DNA from: Spartobacteria bacterium
GTDB taxonomy: Bacteria > Verrucomicrobiota > Verrucomicrobiia > Chthoniobacterales > UBA10450
Assembly (NCBI GenBank): GCA_003169695.1
Contig: PNAS01000032.1
Span: 1 to 64,000 of the forward strand
DNA length: 64,000 bases
Direction: 5' to 3'
The translations under genes and the position numbers were made by a program. Below the pieces are notes generated by a model. That model was not told where the DNA came from and made no database searches. It saw nothing but the letters and a program-made list of their open reading frames with translations. This document shows positions 34,855 through 43,915 of the stretch, piece after piece (positions within the stretch are counted from its first letter, which is position 1; each line of letters opens with the position of its first letter).

Positions 34855-34922
34855 TGGTCGATCATATGCTCCGCCGCACGATGGCAAAAGTGGCCACGAA
34901 ACATTGCGCGACGCCTGGATCG
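34855..34922. repeat. Degraded copy E of the dispersed repeat
   Basis: Contains GGTCGATCATATGCTCCGCC, CGCACGATGGCAAA and a right half CATTGCGCGACGCCTGGATC, related to the end pairs of copies A-D. Too degenerate to be certain. Confidence 0.45.
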
Positions 34923-34960
34923 GAGCCTCGAGATCGTCTCGGGCGCGCGTACCGCTGGCA

Positions 34961-36079
34961 TCACTGCGAAGGAGCGATGAGGGGCGGTGGGAAAAGATTG
35001 AGAAGCTTCGTTGGATCGGCGCGGACGGCCTGTAACTGGTCGTTGTAATAAATGCGCACGATGTAACCGAAATACTTTCGGTGGCCGCCTTCACCCGGCA
35101 GTTCCGCCGAAGGCTCCTTCTTCGTGGAGCTCTTCTTCTTCGTGCCGCCCGGTGGCGTGACCGCCGCGGCCGCGGCCGACAACGCCGCGTCGGACGAAAT
35201 CGGTTTGTTCTTTGGCCGCAAATAGGTCACCGCCAGAACCTCCGGATTTGTGTCCTTCCAATCGTGGCGCGGCGTGAGCCACTCGTAGCTGACATCCGCG
35301 TCGGTCAGGACCACGTCTTTGTTGTCCACCATGTCGTAGAAGAACACCTGGATTTTGACTTTCGTGTGATCGATCACCGTGTCGGGCCGCACCTTCACGG
35401 AGATCTTCAATTTCATGTTCGTCTCCGCGTCCGCATCGGGAGAATCTGTCGCAGTCACCTCGGTGATGCCAAAGGTCGAGCCGTCAGGGATCCCATCTGC
35501 ATCATCGCGTGTCGTGCCGGCATCGAGTGGCGAAACTCCCGCAAGGCCAGGGCCGGTTGTAGTAGTTGCAGCAGCCAGGACGCCGCTCTTGAGTTTCATG
35601 TCCGCAAGCTCATAAAGCGCTCCAGCCGAAGGACCGATTTCCTGGATCTTACGCCACGTTTCATTCGATCGTTCGAAGAGCTGGATCGATTCGTAAATCA
35701 TCGCCATCTGCGCAAGCACGTTCGCGTTCTTGGGATCGCTCTGCGCCGCTTCCTGGAGACGGAGGAGTGCGTTGGTCGTATCACCTTTATCGCGCAGCAA
35801 CGTTGCTTCCTTCAAAAGCTGTTCCGCAACGGAAAGCACCGCGGCGCTGGGGGGCGATTGGACGGTGGCCGGCGCAAACGTGGTTTGGTCGACCGGAGCG
35901 GCTGTGGTTTTGGGCGCCGTCGGCACCTTCGGATGCGCAGCGGCGTATTCGGCGCGCGCCCGGCCAATGTAATGGACAGCAACGCCGGCAATCTCTACTG
36001 CACCAAAAACCGCCACAAGGCCAAGCGCGATCAAGAAAATCTTATCCGGTGGTGTGGGAGACAGGTTGGCCGCTTCCAT
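34961..36079 (-). CDS. Membrane-anchored protein with TPR-like segment
   Basis: A protein of 372 residues. One N-terminal helix (IFLIALGLVAVFGAVEIAGV) anchors it, followed by a Thr/Pro-rich linker, a TPR-like unit (LLRDKGDTTNALLRLQEAAQ, SDPKNANVLAQMAMIYE), an acidic stretch, and a beta-rich domain (KLKISVKVRPDTVIDHTKVK, VQVFFYDM-like IQVFFYDMVDN). A Lys-rich patch (TKKKSSTKKEPS) interrupts the C-terminus. No family is recognised; perhaps a verrucomicrobial envelope protein. Confidence 0.65.
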   Translation of the reverse strand: MEAANLSPTPPDKIFLIALGLVAVFGAVEIAGVAVHYIGRARAEYAAAHPKVPTAPKTTAAPVDQTTFAPATVQSPPSAAVLSVAEQLLKEATLLRDKGDTTNALLRLQEAAQSDPKNANVLAQMAMIYESIQLFERSNETWRKIQEIGPSAGALYELADMKLKSGVLAAATTTTGPGLAGVSPLDAGTTRDDADGIPDGSTFGITEVTATDSPDADAETNMKLKISVKVRPDTVIDHTKVKIQVFFYDMVDNKDVVLTDADVSYEWLTPRHDWKDTNPEVLAVTYLRPKNKPISSDAALSAAAAAVTPPGGTKKKSSTKKEPSAELPGEGGHRKYFGYIVRIYYNDQLQAVRADPTKLLNLFPPPLIAPSQ

Positions 36080-36233
36080 ATGTCGCCAATTATGCTCTGT
36101 AAACGACAGCCCGCAAAGCTGTCAATTGGTGTTCTTCCATCCTGTTCCTGTTCGTGATCGGCAAAGAACTGAGCATGAGCATACGCACGAAATGCAATTA
36201 CTACGCAGGCCGCAGACTCAGTGGGGACTCCAG

Positions 36234-36704
36234 CTACCGGGAAATATCAGCCTGACTGAGAAGCTTGAACCCTTCGCCGAGCAGCACGGAAGACGCGCAA
36301 TCCGTGTCGTCAACGTGCAAAGCCAGCGCCGCGAATCCGCGCGGATGCGTCAGCAACGGGTAAGTGAAATGCACGTTCACCTCCGCCATCAGAAGCGCCG
36401 CAAGGAGTTTAGCCAGCTGGGTCGCCACCTCCCGCAATTCCACCACGACCATGGTGCAAACTCCGAATGGCACATCGTGCTGGCGGAAAAGCTCTTCCAC
36501 CTGTTCCGGATCGCTCACCACGATCCGCGCGATCGCAGAGTCCGTCGATTCCGAGATGCTGAGCGCCACGACATGAGTGTTATGCGTATGCAGCAGTTTC
36601 ACCACGTCGAGCATCGCGCCGACCTTGTTGGGGAGAAAAATCGAGAATTGTTTGACGAGAGGTCCGTCAATTTTTGAAGTGGTTTGCGGCAGATCGACAG
36701 GCAT
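36234..36704 (-). CDS. ACT-domain protein
   Basis: A protein of 156 residues with two ACT-like units: VKQFSIFLPNKVGAMLDVVK and the second in VPFGVCTMVVVELREVATQL. ACT domains bind amino acids and control enzymes or are stand-alone sensors. No catalytic domain is present, so it probably regulates another protein; which one is unknown. ATG 36704 is a clear start. Confidence 0.75.
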   Translation of the reverse strand: MPVDLPQTTSKIDGPLVKQFSIFLPNKVGAMLDVVKLLHTHNTHVVALSISESTDSAIARIVVSDPEQVEELFRQHDVPFGVCTMVVVELREVATQLAKLLAALLMAEVNVHFTYPLLTHPRGFAALALHVDDTDCASSVLLGEGFKLLSQADISR

Positions 36705-36840
36705 GAACGAGGTCGCGCCACCCGGGCTGACTGGGATGCGCGCGCGGAAAGTATGTCATCGCCTTCCTTTTTTTTGCAAACGAATATTGGCTGCGGGCAC
36801 TTTAGCGGTCCCTCTCTGCCGGGGCGTTCGGTTACTCTTT

Positions 36841-36951
36841 AACCACGGATCACGCGGAAACCGCGGATAAAGGACGAAGAAACAACATGCGGCCAACCCC
36901 AGCCATTCAGTTCCTTTTCTTTCATCCGTGTCATCCGCGTAATCCGCGGTT
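36841..36951. repeat. Inverted repeat of the CGCGGAT type
   Basis: The left arm AACCACGGATCACGCGGAAA, CCGCGGATAAAGG, and the right arm CCTTTTCTTTCATCCGTGTC, ATCCGCGTAATCCGCGGTT are inverted copies about 40 bases apart. Related CGCGGATnACACGGATGAA elements are widespread in the phylum. The rest of 36705-37075 holds no gene. Confidence 0.7.
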
Positions 36952-37075
36952 CATATCTGTTGTCACCGTCCCGCTCTGCCGGCGCCCCTGTGGATTGAAC
37001 GGACGGCGCACCAGGGCTAGAGCTGTGATTCTAGCTGTTCATTTCAAACCATCGCTTTAGATTCGCAGCCCGAAG

Positions 37076-38578
37076 ATGGACGACGAAAATAGTTTGATCG
37101 CGCAACGGCGCGAAAAATTGGAGGCTCTCCAGGCGCGCGGCGCGAACCCCTTCGGCCGCGCTTACGGAACTTCCGGCACCATCGCAGAGGTGCGCGAAAA
37201 ATTCTCCGACGGCGCCACGCTTCGCGTCGCCGGCCGCATCACCGCCCACCGCGACATGGGCAAAAGCCATTTCGTGGACCTGCGCGATTCCACCGGTCGG
37301 CTTCAGGTCTACATCCATGCGAAAGAAGTTGGCGCTGAAGTGATCGAGATGTTCAAGCTGGTCGATCTCGGGGATTTCATCGGCGTGGAAGGAGCCTGTT
37401 TTCTCACCAAGACCGGCGAGCCGACGCTGAAAGTGCACACACTCGAAATTCTCGGAAAATCGCTTCGCCCCTTGCCCGAGAAATGGCACGGACTTCAGGA
37501 CGTAGAGGCGCGCTATCGTCAGCGCTATCTCGATCTTCTCACAAACGAGCAATCACGCGCCGTCTTCGAAAAGCGGATCATGTTTGTTCGCGAAATCCGG
37601 CATTTTATGGAGGCGCGGGGCTTTCTCGAGGTGGAGACGCCAATGTTGCAAGCCGTCGCGGGCGGCGCCGCAGCGGAACCCTTTCGGACCCATCACAAAG
37701 CGCTCGGTCTGGAGCTTTATCTTCGCATCGCGCCGGAGCTTTACCTCAAACGGCTGCTGGTTGGCGGCTTCAACAAAGTCTTCGAGTTAAACCGAAATTT
37801 TCGGAACGAAGGGATCTCAAGAAAACACAATCCCGAGTTCACGATGCTCGAAGCGTATTGGGCCTACGCCGATTTCGAGAAGATGGCGGACCTGGTCGAG
37901 GAGCTCATTTGCCATCTCGCGAGTAAAACCCTGGCGGGATGCGCTCCGTCGCGTCCAAGCGAGCCAGGGACAGAACAAAGTCCGTCCCTCCTGATCGAGC
38001 ATCGCGATGCGGAGGGAAACGTGACGCGCACAGTCAATCTGGCTCGGCCGTGGCGGCGCGCGCGTTACCGTGATTTGATCCGCGAGATCGATCCCGAATG
38101 GTTCAATTACACTAGCGAAAAACGCCGCGAGCGATGCGCCGAGCTCGGCGTCGAGATCAATCCGCGCATGGCGGACTACGAGGTGACCCAGCAGGTTTTC
38201 GAAAAGTTAGTGGAAGAGAAGACATTCGACCCGCTTTTTGTGACGCATTGCCCGAAGGAGTTGGTCCCGCTCGCCAAACAAAATCGGGAAGACGATTCGC
38301 TCGTGGACGTTTATGAATTGATCATTAACGGCCAGGAAATTTCCCCCGGTTACTCCGAGCTGAACGATCCAACGACCCAACGCCAGCGGTTGCTGGAACA
38401 AGCGGGCGAAGAGACGCAAAAGATCGATGAAGAGTTTTTGCTCGCCTTGGAACACGGCATGCCGGCGGCGGGTGGCTTTGGCATCGGGATCGATCGCCTC
38501 ACAATGCTGCTTACCGGCGCCGAATCAATCCGCGACGTGATCCTCTTTCCCTTGCTGAAGCCGAAAAATCGCTTGTGA
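37076..38578 (+). CDS. lysS: Lysyl-tRNA synthetase (class II), with a short extra segment
   Basis: Charges tRNA-Lys. Length 500 residues. N-terminal OB-fold anticodon domain (GRITAHRDMGKSHFVDLRDS), then class II core: motif 1 around RFLEVETPMLQ-like GFLEVETPMLQAVAGGAA, motif 2 FELNRNFRNEGISRKHNPEF, and motif 3 GGFGIGIDRLTMLLTG. Compared with other LysRS, about 20 residues (from 37922 to about 37990) appear added between VEELICHLA and LLIEHRDAEGNV; the DNA contains GATGCGCTCCGTCGCG, like the dispersed repeat. Start ATG 37076 is 42 bases before conserved sequence and seems right. Confidence 0.96.
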   Translation: MDDENSLIAQRREKLEALQARGANPFGRAYGTSGTIAEVREKFSDGATLRVAGRITAHRDMGKSHFVDLRDSTGRLQVYIHAKEVGAEVIEMFKLVDLGDFIGVEGACFLTKTGEPTLKVHTLEILGKSLRPLPEKWHGLQDVEARYRQRYLDLLTNEQSRAVFEKRIMFVREIRHFMEARGFLEVETPMLQAVAGGAAAEPFRTHHKALGLELYLRIAPELYLKRLLVGGFNKVFELNRNFRNEGISRKHNPEFTMLEAYWAYADFEKMADLVEELICHLASKTLAGCAPSRPSEPGTEQSPSLLIEHRDAEGNVTRTVNLARPWRRARYRDLIREIDPEWFNYTSEKRRERCAELGVEINPRMADYEVTQQVFEKLVEEKTFDPLFVTHCPKELVPLAKQNREDDSLVDVYELIINGQEISPGYSELNDPTTQRQRLLEQAGEETQKIDEEFLLALEHGMPAAGGFGIGIDRLTMLLTGAESIRDVILFPLLKPKNRL

Positions 38579-38667
38579 CCAGGTCCTGTGGGTCCGTCGG
38601 AACGTCTGAAAGCGCACCGCGGCGAAATCGACGTCAGGCCTCCTGACCACCACCAGAGGCATGTGTC

Positions 38668-39492
38668 ATGACCCCGAATATTGTCCGCGATAAATTGGAA
38701 GAGCATCTTGTTCGCTGCAATTCAGTTCTCGCCATGTGGGAAGCGGGATCGACAGCATTCGGTCGCGCCGACGATTATTCCGACCTCGATCTCGGCGTTC
38801 TTGTCAAGGAGGGGAGCAACGATAAAGTCTGGCGCGTCGTGGATGAGGCATTCGATGAACTGGGAGGCGTCGCTTTGCGCTGGAACGAACCAAGTCCGGT
38901 TTTTTCCGGGATGGACAAGAGAATATTTCGGCCCAGGCAAGCCAGGCAATGGTTTCAGGTAGACGTCGGATTGTTCCCGGAAACCGCAAAGGAGCTTTAT
39001 AACCAGCCCGAGCGTCACGGCCAAATCGTCGTTATCTTTGACCCTACTGGCCGATTGGCGCCGCCGCCGTGGGACGAAGAGTTAAACCACAAGCGTATCT
39101 GCGAGGCGCTCCACCAGAATCTAATGAAATGGCAGATCTATTACGGCTGGTTCCGCAAGGAACTCGCTCGGGGACGGCCCGCAGACGCCTTTGTCATGCA
39201 TCTTTACCTAACGGTGATGCCCTTGCTGGCTGTGCTGAACATGCGCTATCGACCGACCAGGTGGGACTTCGGGTTCCGCTACCTCAAAGAAGAATTACCC
39301 GCAGAAGTAGTCAGCATCGTCGAAAGGCTTTGCTATTTGGCCGATCCGAACACAATGGAAGCTAGATTTTCCGAAGCAGAACGGCTGCTGCGAACCACGC
39401 TGAAGGAACTGAAGGAGCGAGGAATTGTGTCGACTGACAGTAAAGGCGTCGATATTTCCGCGCCGTTGCAGGATTCTGTTAGCTCAAGGTAG
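38668..39492 (+). CDS. Nucleotidyltransferase-fold protein
   Basis: A protein of 274 residues. The N-terminus has the nucleotidyltransferase motif GSTAFGRADDYSDLDLGVLV with the expected Asp pair (DLD) and later Asp (FQVDVGLF), as in NTP_transf_2 proteins. A helical C-terminus (KWQIYYGWFRKELARGRPAD and on) could bind a substrate, as in aminoglycoside or minimal nucleotidyltransferases. The substrate cannot be named. An AGAGG site precedes ATG 38668 by about 10 bases. Confidence 0.8.
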   Translation: MTPNIVRDKLEEHLVRCNSVLAMWEAGSTAFGRADDYSDLDLGVLVKEGSNDKVWRVVDEAFDELGGVALRWNEPSPVFSGMDKRIFRPRQARQWFQVDVGLFPETAKELYNQPERHGQIVVIFDPTGRLAPPPWDEELNHKRICEALHQNLMKWQIYYGWFRKELARGRPADAFVMHLYLTVMPLLAVLNMRYRPTRWDFGFRYLKEELPAEVVSIVERLCYLADPNTMEARFSEAERLLRTTLKELKERGIVSTDSKGVDISAPLQDSVSSR

Positions 39493-39533
39493 GCATCAGC
39501 ACCGTGTCCAAGACCTAACGATCAAACGTTGAT

Positions 39534-40106
39534 GTGAGAGCAGCGCCGACCGAGACTCGTTTCTTCGCCACGCCGGAGGTCTTTCGGAAATGGCTGCAGG
39601 TCCATCACGAAAACACTCGCGAGCAATGGGTCGGCTTTTACAAGAAGAGTTCCGCCCGGCCAAGCATCACGTGGTCAGAGTCCGTGGACGAAGCTCTTTG
39701 CGTGGGCTGGATTGACGGGCTGCGAAAAACGATCGATGCGGCCAGTTACAAAATCCGGTTCACGCCGCGCAAGACAACGAGCAATTGGAGCGCCGTCAAT
39801 ATTGGTCGGGCGAAGGAACTGACGAAACAGGGACACATGCGTCCTGCGGGACTGAAGGCCTTTGAGCTGCGCAAGGAAGAGAAATCCGGAGTTTACGCCT
39901 ACGAGAACCGAAAATCAGCGGTCATGGGAGAGGCCGCTGTGAAGCAGTTCCGGTCACGTCCCAAAGCTTGGGATTCCTTTCAGAGCCAGCCTGCGTCGTA
40001 TCGCCAGACAGCAATCTGGTGGGTGCTAACCGCGAAGAAGGAAGAGACCAGGCAACAGCGGCTTGAAAGGCTCATCGCGGCGTCGGAAGCGGGGCGGAGG
40101 ATCTAG
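39534..40106 (+). CDS. YdeI/OmpD-associated family protein
   Basis: A protein of 190 residues, GTG start 39534. The family pattern is clear: KWLQVHHENTREQWVGFYKK, SITWSESVDEALCVGWIDGL, RKTIDAASYKIRFTPRKTTS, NWSAVNIGRAKEL. The C-terminal third has the usual helical tail. YdeI-type proteins are cytosolic and associated with stress or peptide resistance in enterobacteria; the activity is unknown. No partner gene is adjacent. Confidence 0.85.
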   Translation: MRAAPTETRFFATPEVFRKWLQVHHENTREQWVGFYKKSSARPSITWSESVDEALCVGWIDGLRKTIDAASYKIRFTPRKTTSNWSAVNIGRAKELTKQGHMRPAGLKAFELRKEEKSGVYAYENRKSAVMGEAAVKQFRSRPKAWDSFQSQPASYRQTAIWWVLTAKKEETRQQRLERLIAASEAGRRI

Positions 40107-40152
40107 TTCTGCGTTTCATCCGTGTAGATCTGTCGCTGGAAAGCTCACCGTG

Positions 40153-40731
40153 CTAGACCAGATCGCACGCCTCCGCCGGCATCCAGTGAGCGTCGTGCCC
40201 CTCCCATTTTACGTTGCAGCCAATGGGATTGGTAAGCGGAACCGTCACGGGTTTCCCGGCCAGATGTTCCTCTGGAGCGCGATCCAGATCGTGCGTCTTC
40301 GCCTTCTCTGGCTGTCACGGATTGTCGGCGCGCGGCCGGTGTAAATGAGGCGTCGCTCGCGACCAAAAACATAGAAATGCGGCGTGCGCAAAGCGCCGTA
40401 AGCGCGCGCCACCTCCCGCGTTTCGTCATACAGGTAAACCCAGGGAAATTCATGTTCGCGCATCCGCTGCACCATGTGCGGAAAGTCATCTTCGGAATAG
40501 GTGTTACGGCTATTCGAATTGATCGCGACAAATCGCACACCACGGTCCGAAAATTTCCCGGCTGTCCGGCGCGTCGCTTCGTCGGACCCCGTGACGTACT
40601 GGCAATGATTGCACGTAGAAAATCACCAGGACCGCATCGGCCGCGAAATCCGAGAGCGCGTAAGTCTTGCCATCAGTCGCCGGCAGTCGAAATTCCGCCG
40701 CGCGACCGCCGATTCGCAAAGTGAAGCTCAT
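40153..40731 (-). pseudogene. Redoxin (thioredoxin-like, AhpC/TSA type), disrupted
   Basis: Read from ATG 40731: [20 protein letters not shown] and [12 protein letters not shown], then the frame shifts at the active site. The next frame carries [37 protein letters not shown], and [19 protein letters not shown] second shift near 40330 leads to DNP, an in-frame TGA, then [11 protein letters not shown] and the family end CNVKWEGHDAHWMPAEACDL. So there are two frameshifts and one stop. The redox CxxC (CNHC) is intact. The combination makes real decay more likely than error. Confidence 0.8.
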
Positions 40732-40813
40732 TGGTATTCGTGCACTGGCCAGCGCAGTTGCGCAAACCCGCCGTTGAAATGGATTTTGACGCGGTGACAT
40801 GCTACCTTGGTGG

Positions 40814-41149
40814 ATGGATACGCCCAAGATCATTGCCTACTTGAAGACCACCTGCGGCTGGAGCGCCGGCGTCCGCGCCGTGCTCGCCAAATACAATCTC
40901 CAATACACCGAGAAGGACATCATCCAGAACCCGGCCTTCCGCTGGGAAATGGAAACTAAAAGCGGGCAGCCGCTCTCGCCCTGCGTCGAGATCAACGACA
41001 AAATGCTCGTGGATGTGAGCGGCGAAGAAGTCGAGGAATACCTCATCGATCACAAGATCGTGCAGCCCAGTGCTGCCGAGGCCGGCGTGCCGATCAACGC
41101 GCCCTGCCCCACCGAGCAGCATGACAGTGCGGTGCGGATGCGATTCTGA
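40814..41149 (+). CDS. Glutaredoxin-like protein
   Basis: A protein of 111 residues with a glutaredoxin fold: [20 protein letters not shown] with active site CGWS (one cysteine, as in monothiol glutaredoxins), [15 protein letters not shown], and the cis-proline region [21 protein letters not shown] short extra tail follows ([20 protein letters not shown]). The ATG 40814 is the natural start. It lies beside the broken redoxin on the opposite strand. Confidence 0.85.
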   Translation: MDTPKIIAYLKTTCGWSAGVRAVLAKYNLQYTEKDIIQNPAFRWEMETKSGQPLSPCVEINDKMLVDVSGEEVEEYLIDHKIVQPSAAEAGVPINAPCPTEQHDSAVRMRF

Positions 41150-41152
41150 GCC

Positions 41153-41189
41153 GTTAAATTGTTAGATAGTTAAAACGTTAAATGGTTGA
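41153..41189. repeat. AT-rich GTTAAA-type low-complexity run
   Basis: A string of GTTAAATTGTTAGATAGTTA, then AAACGTTAAATGGTTGA lies between the glutaredoxin and PBP genes. Similar GTTAAATGGTTGAAAGTTGA occurs upstream of tsf/rpsB at 59718. It looks like a short degenerate repeat, not a regulatory site. Confidence 0.5.
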
Positions 41190-41251
41190 GGCGCTCTCAA
41201 GCGTTGAGCCGGTCCACCCTTTAGTGTTTCAACGATTTTGACTTTTAGACG

Positions 41252-43429
41252 ATGAGGCTTTTTGCTCGCACCGCTTCGTCGAAAAAAGGCGGCGACTCAC
41301 GCAGGGGACGCACGTTTCGCATTGGCTGGAAGCTGGCGTTGGTCGCGTTGCCAATCACCGCCGTTTTCGGCGTTCTCATGTTCTACGCTATCTGGGCGCA
41401 GACATTCGACCTGAAAACCGTCGGCGATATGCCCGAGCGCAACACGGTTTTCGACGTCGATGGGAAAATCTATAGCCGGCTGGCCGGCGCGAATCGGCTG
41501 AAGGTGGCGTTGAATGAGGTTTCTCCGTTCTTTGTCGATGCGCTGCTTGCGCGCGAAGATACGCGGTTTTTCGAACATGGCGGTATCGATTGGCGCGGTA
41601 TTGCCCGCGCTCTGGTCAGAGACATATTGAGCGGATCGGCCAAAGAGGGTGCGAGCAGCATCACGCAGCAGCTCGCCCGCAACAGCCTGCCGCTCGGTGG
41701 CAGGAACCTCAGCCGCAAACTTCTGGAAGCCATGGTATCATTGCGCATTGAGCGCGATTTCACCAAGCAACAAATCCTGGAACTGTACATTAACCGCATC
41801 TACTTCGGCTCCGGCTGTTACGGAGTGGAGACCGCGTCGCTCGCTTACTTCGGAAAAAACGCCTCGAAGCTGAATCTCTCCGAAGCGGCCATCCTGGCCG
41901 GTCTCATTCGCAGTCCGAATCGCTTTTCTCCGCTCAAGAATCCGGAAGGCGCCGCCTTGCAACGGAAGACGGTGCTCGATCGGATGCTCGATCTAAAAAA
42001 GATCAGCGCGGCGCAGGCTGAGCAAGCGAAACTGACAAAAATCACTTCGCACCCGAAGCGGCTGCCTCAAATCCAGGAGAACTATGCGATGGACGCGGTG
42101 CAGCGTGATTTGAATCTGCTGCTTACGCCCGATCAGATCGATAATGGCGGACTTTACATTTATACGACGCTCGATCCCGTGGTGCAGGTAACGGCAACGC
42201 AGGCGCTCGAAACGCAATTGAGTAAAATTGAACGCCAATCAAACTTCCGTCATCCGGCGAAGGCGAGCTATCGGCCGCCGGAGGACGGAGAAGATTCCTC
42301 GATGCCGTATCTCGAAGGGGCGCTTGTTGCGATCGATAATGCGAGCGGCGGAATCCGGGCGCTTGTCGGCGGTCGCGACTACGCGCAGAGCAAATTCAAT
42401 CGCGCCCTGGCACCGGCAAACCGGCAGGTCGGTTCCTCTTTCAAGCCGTTCGTCTATGCGGTCGCCTTCACGCACGGACTCCTACCCGGCGCCGCGATCA
42501 GCGATGGCCCGATTGAACCGGGGGAAATTCAGGGCGCGGGAAATTGGACGCCGGGAAATTCCGACGGCACCTACGGCGGCATTCAACCGGTCTCTTACGG
42601 ACTGATCCATTCACGCAACACGATGAGCGTGCGCGTCGGCGAGATCGCGGGGCTCGACGACGTCCAGAAGATCGCGACGACAGTCGGACTGGGAGAAAAC
42701 ATTCCGCACGGGCCGGCGATCTTTATCGGTTCGTTCGAGACCAACCTGAAAGATCTCACCGCAGCCTACACGGTTTTTCCAAATGCCGGTGTCCGAAAGC
42801 AGGCTTACATCATCGAGCGGATCGACGACCAGGATCACAACCCGATTTACCGCGCCGCCCACGTCACCATCCCAGCGCTTGATCCCAGCGCGGCATGGAT
42901 GACCTCGCAACTCATGGAGCAGGTGCTGACCAGTGGAACCGCCGCGAGCGCGAAGTCGTTAGGCTTCAAACTCCCTGCCGCCGGGAAAACCGGAACGACC
43001 AACGATTACAAAGACGCGTGGTTTCTCGGGTACACGAACGCGTTGACTTGCGGCGTTTGGGTCGGCTTCGACCAACCGGTGACGATCATTCCACACGGCT
43101 ATGGCGCCGCGCTCGCCTTGCCGGTGTGGACAGAGGTAATGACGAAGGCGGCACAGCGTTATCCCGCGAATGAATTACAGCCAACGATGCCCATGGCGCG
43201 GGCAACGGTTTGTTCCATTTCAAATCATCTTGCCACGACGGGATGCAACGCGGCCGGGACCGCGTATGAAATCACGCTGCCCGACGACAAGGTTCCGCAA
43301 GCCGTTTGTGAAATTCACGGAGGCACACAGACCCAGTTCGCGCAAAAATTGCAGGATCTCGGGCAGAAAGCTGGAACACTCCCAAATCGTGTCTTTCAAT
43401 CGTTTCGCAAATTCTTCGGCGGCAAATGA
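41252..43429 (+). CDS. Class A penicillin-binding protein (PBP1A type)
   Basis: A bifunctional peptidoglycan synthase of 725 residues: one membrane helix (ALVALPITAVFGVLMFYAIW), the glycosyltransferase 51 domain with catalytic Glu in AREDTRFFEHGGID (about 101), EGASSITQQLARN, and the transpeptidase with active Ser in GSSFKPF (about 393), SRNT (about 455) and KTGTTNDYKDAWF (about 578). It polymerises and cross-links glycan in the periplasm. A C-terminal beta segment follows the transpeptidase. All catalytic residues are intact. ATG 41252 starts a basic cytosolic tail. Confidence 0.95.
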   Translation: MRLFARTASSKKGGDSRRGRTFRIGWKLALVALPITAVFGVLMFYAIWAQTFDLKTVGDMPERNTVFDVDGKIYSRLAGANRLKVALNEVSPFFVDALLAREDTRFFEHGGIDWRGIARALVRDILSGSAKEGASSITQQLARNSLPLGGRNLSRKLLEAMVSLRIERDFTKQQILELYINRIYFGSGCYGVETASLAYFGKNASKLNLSEAAILAGLIRSPNRFSPLKNPEGAALQRKTVLDRMLDLKKISAAQAEQAKLTKITSHPKRLPQIQENYAMDAVQRDLNLLLTPDQIDNGGLYIYTTLDPVVQVTATQALETQLSKIERQSNFRHPAKASYRPPEDGEDSSMPYLEGALVAIDNASGGIRALVGGRDYAQSKFNRALAPANRQVGSSFKPFVYAVAFTHGLLPGAAISDGPIEPGEIQGAGNWTPGNSDGTYGGIQPVSYGLIHSRNTMSVRVGEIAGLDDVQKIATTVGLGENIPHGPAIFIGSFETNLKDLTAAYTVFPNAGVRKQAYIIERIDDQDHNPIYRAAHVTIPALDPSAAWMTSQLMEQVLTSGTAASAKSLGFKLPAAGKTGTTNDYKDAWFLGYTNALTCGVWVGFDQPVTIIPHGYGAALALPVWTEVMTKAAQRYPANELQPTMPMARATVCSISNHLATTGCNAAGTAYEITLPDDKVPQAVCEIHGGTQTQFAQKLQDLGQKAGTLPNRVFQSFRKFFGGK

Positions 43430-43467
43430 GGCAACGATCGCAAAAACCGCGATGATCGATTAAGGTC

Positions 43468-43824
43468 ATGCCTGTAACGCTTTTCAGGATTGCAGCCGCT
43501 CTTTGTCTGCTCGCGGTGGGTCTCGGCGCATTCGGCGCCCATGCTCTAAAGGCCACGCTACAAAGTCACGGGATGCTCGACGTCTGGAACAAAGCCGTTC
43601 TGTATCATTTTCTGCACGCGCTTGCGCTCGTCGCTCTCGCACTGCACGGCGCCGGGAATCGGGTCGCGTATTTTTTGATCGTCGGGGGCATTGTCTTCTT
43701 CAGCGGCAGTCTCTATACGCTGGCCCTGACGAATCTCCGCTGGCTAGGCGCGATCACACCGATCGGCGGCCTCTGCTTTCTCGCCGGCTGGGCCTGGCTC
43801 ATCATTTCGCCACCGAGATTGTAG
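43468..43824 (+). CDS. DUF423 family membrane protein
   Basis: A protein of 118 residues with four helices and the family pattern RIAAALCLLAVGLGAFGAHA, KAVLYHFLHALALVALAL, FFSGSLYTLALTNLRWLGAI, TPIGGLCFLAGWAWL. Homologous to YgdD, of unknown function. ATG 43468. A short GCTCGCC/GGCGAGC hairpin (about 43830-43845) follows before the mechanosensitive channel gene. Confidence 0.9.
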   Translation: MPVTLFRIAAALCLLAVGLGAFGAHALKATLQSHGMLDVWNKAVLYHFLHALALVALALHGAGNRVAYFLIVGGIVFFSGSLYTLALTNLRWLGAITPIGGLCFLAGWAWLIISPPRL

Positions 43825-43915
43825 CGACGCTCGCCAAGGCGAGCACCTCTCCATTTGCCGAGCGTGCAACGAGGCTTGTGACATTTGGGCCCCCGCTGAT
43901 ACTCTGCGGCAGCTG

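Noticed and set aside
36754-36840. Possible promoter or small gene upstream of lysS
   Set aside because: No start codon with ribosome-binding site or box pair of good quality.
37500-37535. RYRQRYL string as a possible UBact C-terminus
   Set aside because: It is the conserved motif of lysyl-tRNA synthetase in its proper frame.
39511-39536. GACCTAAC near the nucleotidyltransferase gene as another attC site
   Set aside because: Only one R box is seen, with no matching partner or stem; likely chance.
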